NCBI GenBank assembly: GCA_903923795.1
Contig: CAIXYX010000053.1
Span: 1-7,662 of the forward strand
Direction of reading: 5' to 3'
DNA from: an uncultured Microcaldota archaeon
GTDB taxonomy: Archaea; Micrarchaeota; Micrarchaeia; Anstonellales; Anstonellaceae
DNA length: 7,662 nucleotides
The notes under the pieces are model-generated. The model saw only the letters and a list, made by a program, of their open reading frames with translations, had not been told where the DNA came from and did not search any database. The position numbers and the translations under genes are program-made. Of the stretch, positions 5,629 to 7,662 are shown in pieces (position 1 is the stretch's first letter; the number at the start of each line of letters is the position of its first letter).

Positions 5629-6606
5629 ATGCTTGATCAATTCGCCAATTGGTTTGTTTTCTCATTTTTACATATGACGAGCGGCAGCCCTCTGGCCGAG
5701 ACAGTTAGGTTTTTCGTCGAGGATTCGATTAAGGTCACTCTTCTCTTGGCAGTTGTTGTTTTCGTGGTGGCAATAATCCGGACGTTTATTACCCCGGAGA
5801 AAATCAAACGTTTGCTCGGCGGGAGGCGGGAGGGGGTAGGCAATGTTTTTGCCGCTCTTCTTGGCATCCCCACGCCTTTCTGCTCATGCTCGGCAGTGCC
5901 GATGTTCATGGGCCTGATTGACGCAGGTGTTCCTCTTGGCGTCACGTTCTCATTCCTCATCGCCTCGCCGCTCATAAACGAGGTGGCGGCCGCCATGCTG
6001 TGGGCCATGTTCGGATGGCAGATTGCCCTGTTATACATAGCGTCCGGCTTTGTCATCGCCGTGCTGGCCGGCATGGTCATAGGACGGCTGAACCTCGAAG
6101 GTGAATTGGAGGATGTTGTGAGGCGGAAACTCGCTGGAAACGCGAAGAAGTCCGGTTCTGGCCGCGGATTCAGCGGCAAAGCGATGGACTGGAACGCCCG
6201 GCTGTCGTTCGCCAAGGCCGAATCCATACGCATAACCTGGACTGTGCTCCCCTATCTTTTGGCTGGCATCGGCATCGGCGCATTCATCCACGGCTATGCA
6301 CCATCAGATTTCCTTCTTGGCTTCGCTGGGCCGAATAATCCGCTGGCGGTGCCGATTGCAGTGCTGATTGGCATTCCGCTTTATTCTAATGCGGCCGGCA
6401 TGGTGCCTATTGTGGGCGTGCTTATCTCTAAAGGCATGGCCGTCGGCACTGCGCTGGCGTTCATGATGAGCGTCATCGGTTTGTCAATGCCTGAGATGGT
6501 CATTTTGCGCCGGGTGCTCAAGCCGAAACTGCTTTTCATTTTCGCACTGGTGCTGTTCGTCTCATTCACATTGACAGGGTATCTGTTCAACATGATGTTA
6601 GGCTAA
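5629..6606 (+). CDS. Permease of the DUF318/ArsP-like family (COG0701)
   Basis: A 325-residue integral membrane protein with about eight hydrophobic segments (roughly 33-52, 70-96, 100-125, 130-152, 203-221, 238-260, 264-285, 300-322). The signature is GIPTPFCSCSAVPMF (79-93) followed by GVPLGVTFSFLIASPLINE. The second half repeats the idea with GIPLYSNAAGMVPI (248-261) and SMPEMVILRR (286-295), so the protein looks like an inverted or duplicated pair of bundles joined by a charged cytosolic loop (about 154-200). In this family ArsP exports trivalent organoarsenicals, with cysteines such as Cys85 and Cys87 as candidate thiol sites. Many members have no known substrate, and none is assigned here. 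The Shine-Dalgarno site is weak (GCGGG), which fits translation within the superoxide dismutase operon 24 bases upstream. Confidence 0.88.
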   Translation: MLDQFANWFVFSFLHMTSGSPLAETVRFFVEDSIKVTLLLAVVVFVVAIIRTFITPEKIKRLLGGRREGVGNVFAALLGIPTPFCSCSAVPMFMGLIDAGVPLGVTFSFLIASPLINEVAAAMLWAMFGWQIALLYIASGFVIAVLAGMVIGRLNLEGELEDVVRRKLAGNAKKSGSGRGFSGKAMDWNARLSFAKAESIRITWTVLPYLLAGIGIGAFIHGYAPSDFLLGFAGPNNPLAVPIAVLIGIPLYSNAAGMVPIVGVLISKGMAVGTALAFMMSVIGLSMPEMVILRRVLKPKLLFIFALVLFVSFTLTGYLFNMMLG

Positions 6607-6608
6607 TT

Positions 6609-6634
6609 CTGAAAACAGAGTGACGCATTTTCAG
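6609..6634. terminator. Possible bidirectional terminator hairpin between permease and carbonic anhydrase genes
   Basis: CTGAAAA (6609-6615) and TTTTCAG (6628-6634) are perfect 7-bp inverted arms with a 12-base loop, filling the 24-base gap and touching the carbonic anhydrase stop codon. Because the arms hold A and T runs, each strand ends the hairpin with TTTTCAG. Archaeal termination usually depends on T-tracts more than on hairpins, so the call is tentative. Confidence 0.35.
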
Positions 6635-7092
6635 CCGTCGAACTTTCCCATCGCTTTCAATTTGTCGATATAGCTCTTTGTCGAGAATTTGATGCGCTCG
6701 AAATCTTTTTCTTCTGCCTTGCGCACCACTTTACCCGGCACGCCCATGACAATGCTTTTGGGAGGGATTTTCACGCCTTCTACAACAACGCTTCCGGCGG
6801 CGATGATGCTCCATTCGCCGATTTCACAGCCGGAGAGGAGGGTGGCATGCATTCCGACGAGAACATTATTGCCTACTTTGCAGCCGTGCACGATAGCTCC
6901 GTGGCCGACGGTGACATTATCACCGATTTCGACGCCGCTGCCGTGCACCACGCAGCTTTCTTGGATGCTGATGCATTTGCCAAGCTTAATCTCGCCTTCA
7001 TCTGCGCGGATGGATGCAAAGGCTGCGATGTAGGTATTGGGTGAGATTTTGACAGTTTTATCGACGTCGCTTTTTGGATTGATATAAGACAT
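6631..7092 (-). CDS. Gamma-class carbonic anhydrase-like protein (left-handed beta-helix)
   Basis: A 153-residue hexapeptide-repeat protein whose [LIV]-G-x-x repeats run from about residue 12 to 124, followed by a C-terminal helix. It would form a trimer and could interconvert CO2 and bicarbonate. Against the Methanosarcina enzyme Cam, the whole active-site set can be placed with the right spacing: Arg29 and Asp31 (Cam 59, 61), Glu32 (Cam 62), Gln44 (Cam 75), and the zinc ligands His50, His64 and His69 (Cam 81, 117, 122). The Cam acidic loop with Glu84 is absent, as in CamH/YrdA-type proteins. An acyltransferase of the same fold is the main alternative, but the three His ligands argue against it. 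The ATG at 7092 is preferred over an in-frame TTG at 7110. The upstream gene ends 42 bases before it, so an operon is likely. Confidence 0.88.
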   Translation of the reverse strand: MSYINPKSDVDKTVKISPNTYIAAFASIRADEGEIKLGKCISIQESCVVHGSGVEIGDNVTVGHGAIVHGCKVGNNVLVGMHATLLSGCEIGEWSIIAAGSVVVEGVKIPPKSIVMGVPGKVVRKAEEKDFERIKFSTKSYIDKLKAMGKFDG

Positions 7093-7134
7093 GAAAACGG
7101 CCCCGCACAAGATGATTTTCGATTTTTCTTCAGC

Positions 7135-7464
7135 TCATCCAGCTATCCCTTTCTCTGGCACGACTTCGGCTGATTTCGCCTTGTCGCCCAAGGCGTGCGA
7201 TTTCTCGCGCTCGGTCATGATTGTCAAATCATCGCCGTCTCGAATCAGGCAGATGCCCAACTTCTTGAAATGAAATAAATTGTACTCTTTCTTCTCCTGC
7301 ATCTCTTTCCATGCCAGCTTGATTAGCATGGGAGCCTCTTCGGGCGAAACGATTTTGGCTGCTGCATGAGTGAGATGCACGCGCACTTCCCGCGTGTCGT
7401 TGGCCGGAGCGGATTGTTTCACGGTGGCGGGTGCGGCTGATTTGGATTTTGATGTGTCTGCCAT
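7135..7464 (-). CDS. Small protein of unknown function
   Basis: A 109-residue protein I do not recognise. Residues 1-31 are low-complexity Ala/Ser/Lys/Pro and probably disordered. Residues about 33-92 look like one compact domain: a strand (REVRVHL), two helices (THAAAKIVSP and EEAPMLIKLAWKEMQEKKEY), then NLFHFKKLGICLIRDGDDLTIM, which reads as two strands with a turn at RDGDD. No signal peptide, membrane helix or metal motif is present. The ATG at 7464 has no Shine-Dalgarno site but lies about 27 bases from a TATA box, which favours it over an in-frame ATG at 7551 that would overlap the divergent gene. It is the first gene of a likely operon with the carbonic anhydrase gene 42 bases downstream, and it is divergent from an alkD-like gene. 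Confidence 0.7.
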   Translation of the reverse strand: MADTSKSKSAAPATVKQSAPANDTREVRVHLTHAAAKIVSPEEAPMLIKLAWKEMQEKKEYNLFHFKKLGICLIRDGDDLTIMTEREKSHALGDKAKSAEVVPEKGIAG

Positions 7465-7486
7465 GGAATTCTTGGGTTTGCAAGTG

Positions 7487-7495
7487 TTTATAATT
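7487..7495. promoter_or_regulatory. TATA element shared by two divergent genes
   Basis: TTTATAATT reads as a TATA box on the plus strand and AATTATAAA on the minus strand. Its centre (7491) is about 25 bases before the plus-strand ATG at 7516 and 27 before the minus-strand ATG at 7464. No other TATA-like element suits either gene within the 51-base gap, and neither start has a convincing Shine-Dalgarno site. Confidence 0.55.
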
Positions 7496-7515
7496 GAAGG
7501 CGGCTTTTTTGATAT

Positions 7516-7662
7516 ATGAAAACTATTTCCGCTGAGGAGATAATCAGACAATTGCGCACTCGGGCGAGTGAACGGAATAGGGCGGGAATGGCCAGATTCG
7601 GCATCGAGACTTCGAAGGCGTTAGGCGTTTCAGTTACTTATTTGCGAGAGATTGCCAAGAAA
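7516..7662 (+). CDS. DNA alkylation repair protein, AlkD-like, N-terminal part (runs off the window)
   Basis: The last 49 codons form an open frame from the ATG at 7516 to the window edge. The visible protein has the recognisable start of AlkD-type DNA glycosylases: SAEEIIRQLRTRAS, then NRAGMARFGIETSKALGVSV and the beginning of LREIAKK. In this HEAT-repeat family the segment GMARFGI-x(5)-ALGVS near residue 25-40 is strongly conserved. The full protein (usually about 220-240 residues) would remove positively charged alkylated bases such as 7-methylguanine. The catalytic Asp/Trp residues lie beyond the window, so activity cannot be judged. No clear Shine-Dalgarno site is seen; the shared TATA element 25 bases upstream suggests a leaderless transcript. 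Confidence 0.85.
   Translation, partial: MKTISAEEIIRQLRTRASERNRAGMARFGIETSKALGVSVTYLREIAKK

Noticed and set aside
5637..6233. A 198-codon minus-strand open frame inside the permease gene
   Set aside because: It is antisense to the conserved CSCS-motif permease, and its Pro/Arg/Ser-rich translation is typical of a shadow frame.

Overview
This window is archaeal. It carries the archaeal RNA polymerase subunit L, a PCNA sliding clamp, the tail of the exosome subunit Csl4, a Sec11-type (Ser/His) signal peptidase and a free-standing AlaX editing protein. Its signals are also archaeal: GAGGTG-type Shine-Dalgarno sites, and TATA boxes about 25-28 bases upstream of several start codons. The tight packing, with nearly every gap under 160 bases, and the mix of genes would suit a euryarchaeal or DPANN-type genome. 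I cannot fix the lineage from this window.

Layout. (1) 1-1468, plus strand: an information-processing and secretion operon with the csl4 3' end, rpoL and a membrane signal peptidase with an unusual glycosylation-sequon-rich insertion. (2) 1503-2285, minus: AlaX, convergent with the signal peptidase across a 15-bp perfect palindrome. (3) 2406-3152, plus: pcn, divergent from alaX; the gap holds an 8-bp inverted repeat around an AT-rich core. (4) 3166-4329, minus: a clearly AT-rich gene of unknown function with its own strong TATA box and a possible N-terminal helix-turn-helix, probably an acquired or orphan gene. (5) 4381-4818, minus: a secreted protein with four tandem four-cysteine modules. 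(6) 4972-6606, plus: an Fe/Mn superoxide dismutase and a CSCS-motif permease (DUF318/ArsP-like, COG0701), probably one operon, divergent from the Cys-rich gene. (7) 6631-7464, minus: a gamma-type carbonic anhydrase preceded by a small unknown protein. (8) 7516 to the end, plus: the start of an AlkD-like DNA alkylation repair gene, divergent from the small unknown.

How it fits together. The left part is housekeeping: transcription, RNA decay, secretion, mistranslation control and replication. The right part leans towards stress and small-molecule handling: superoxide removal, a possible metal or organoarsenical permease, CO2/bicarbonate chemistry and alkylation repair. The most interesting points are the AT-rich unknown gene, the 16-cysteine secreted protein, the inserted domain in the signal peptidase, and a single TATA element at 7487-7495 spaced correctly for leaderless transcripts in both directions. 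I found no tRNA, rRNA, CRISPR array or transposase. No gene-free stretch exceeds 300 bases; the longest is 4819-4971, which holds two divergent promoters.
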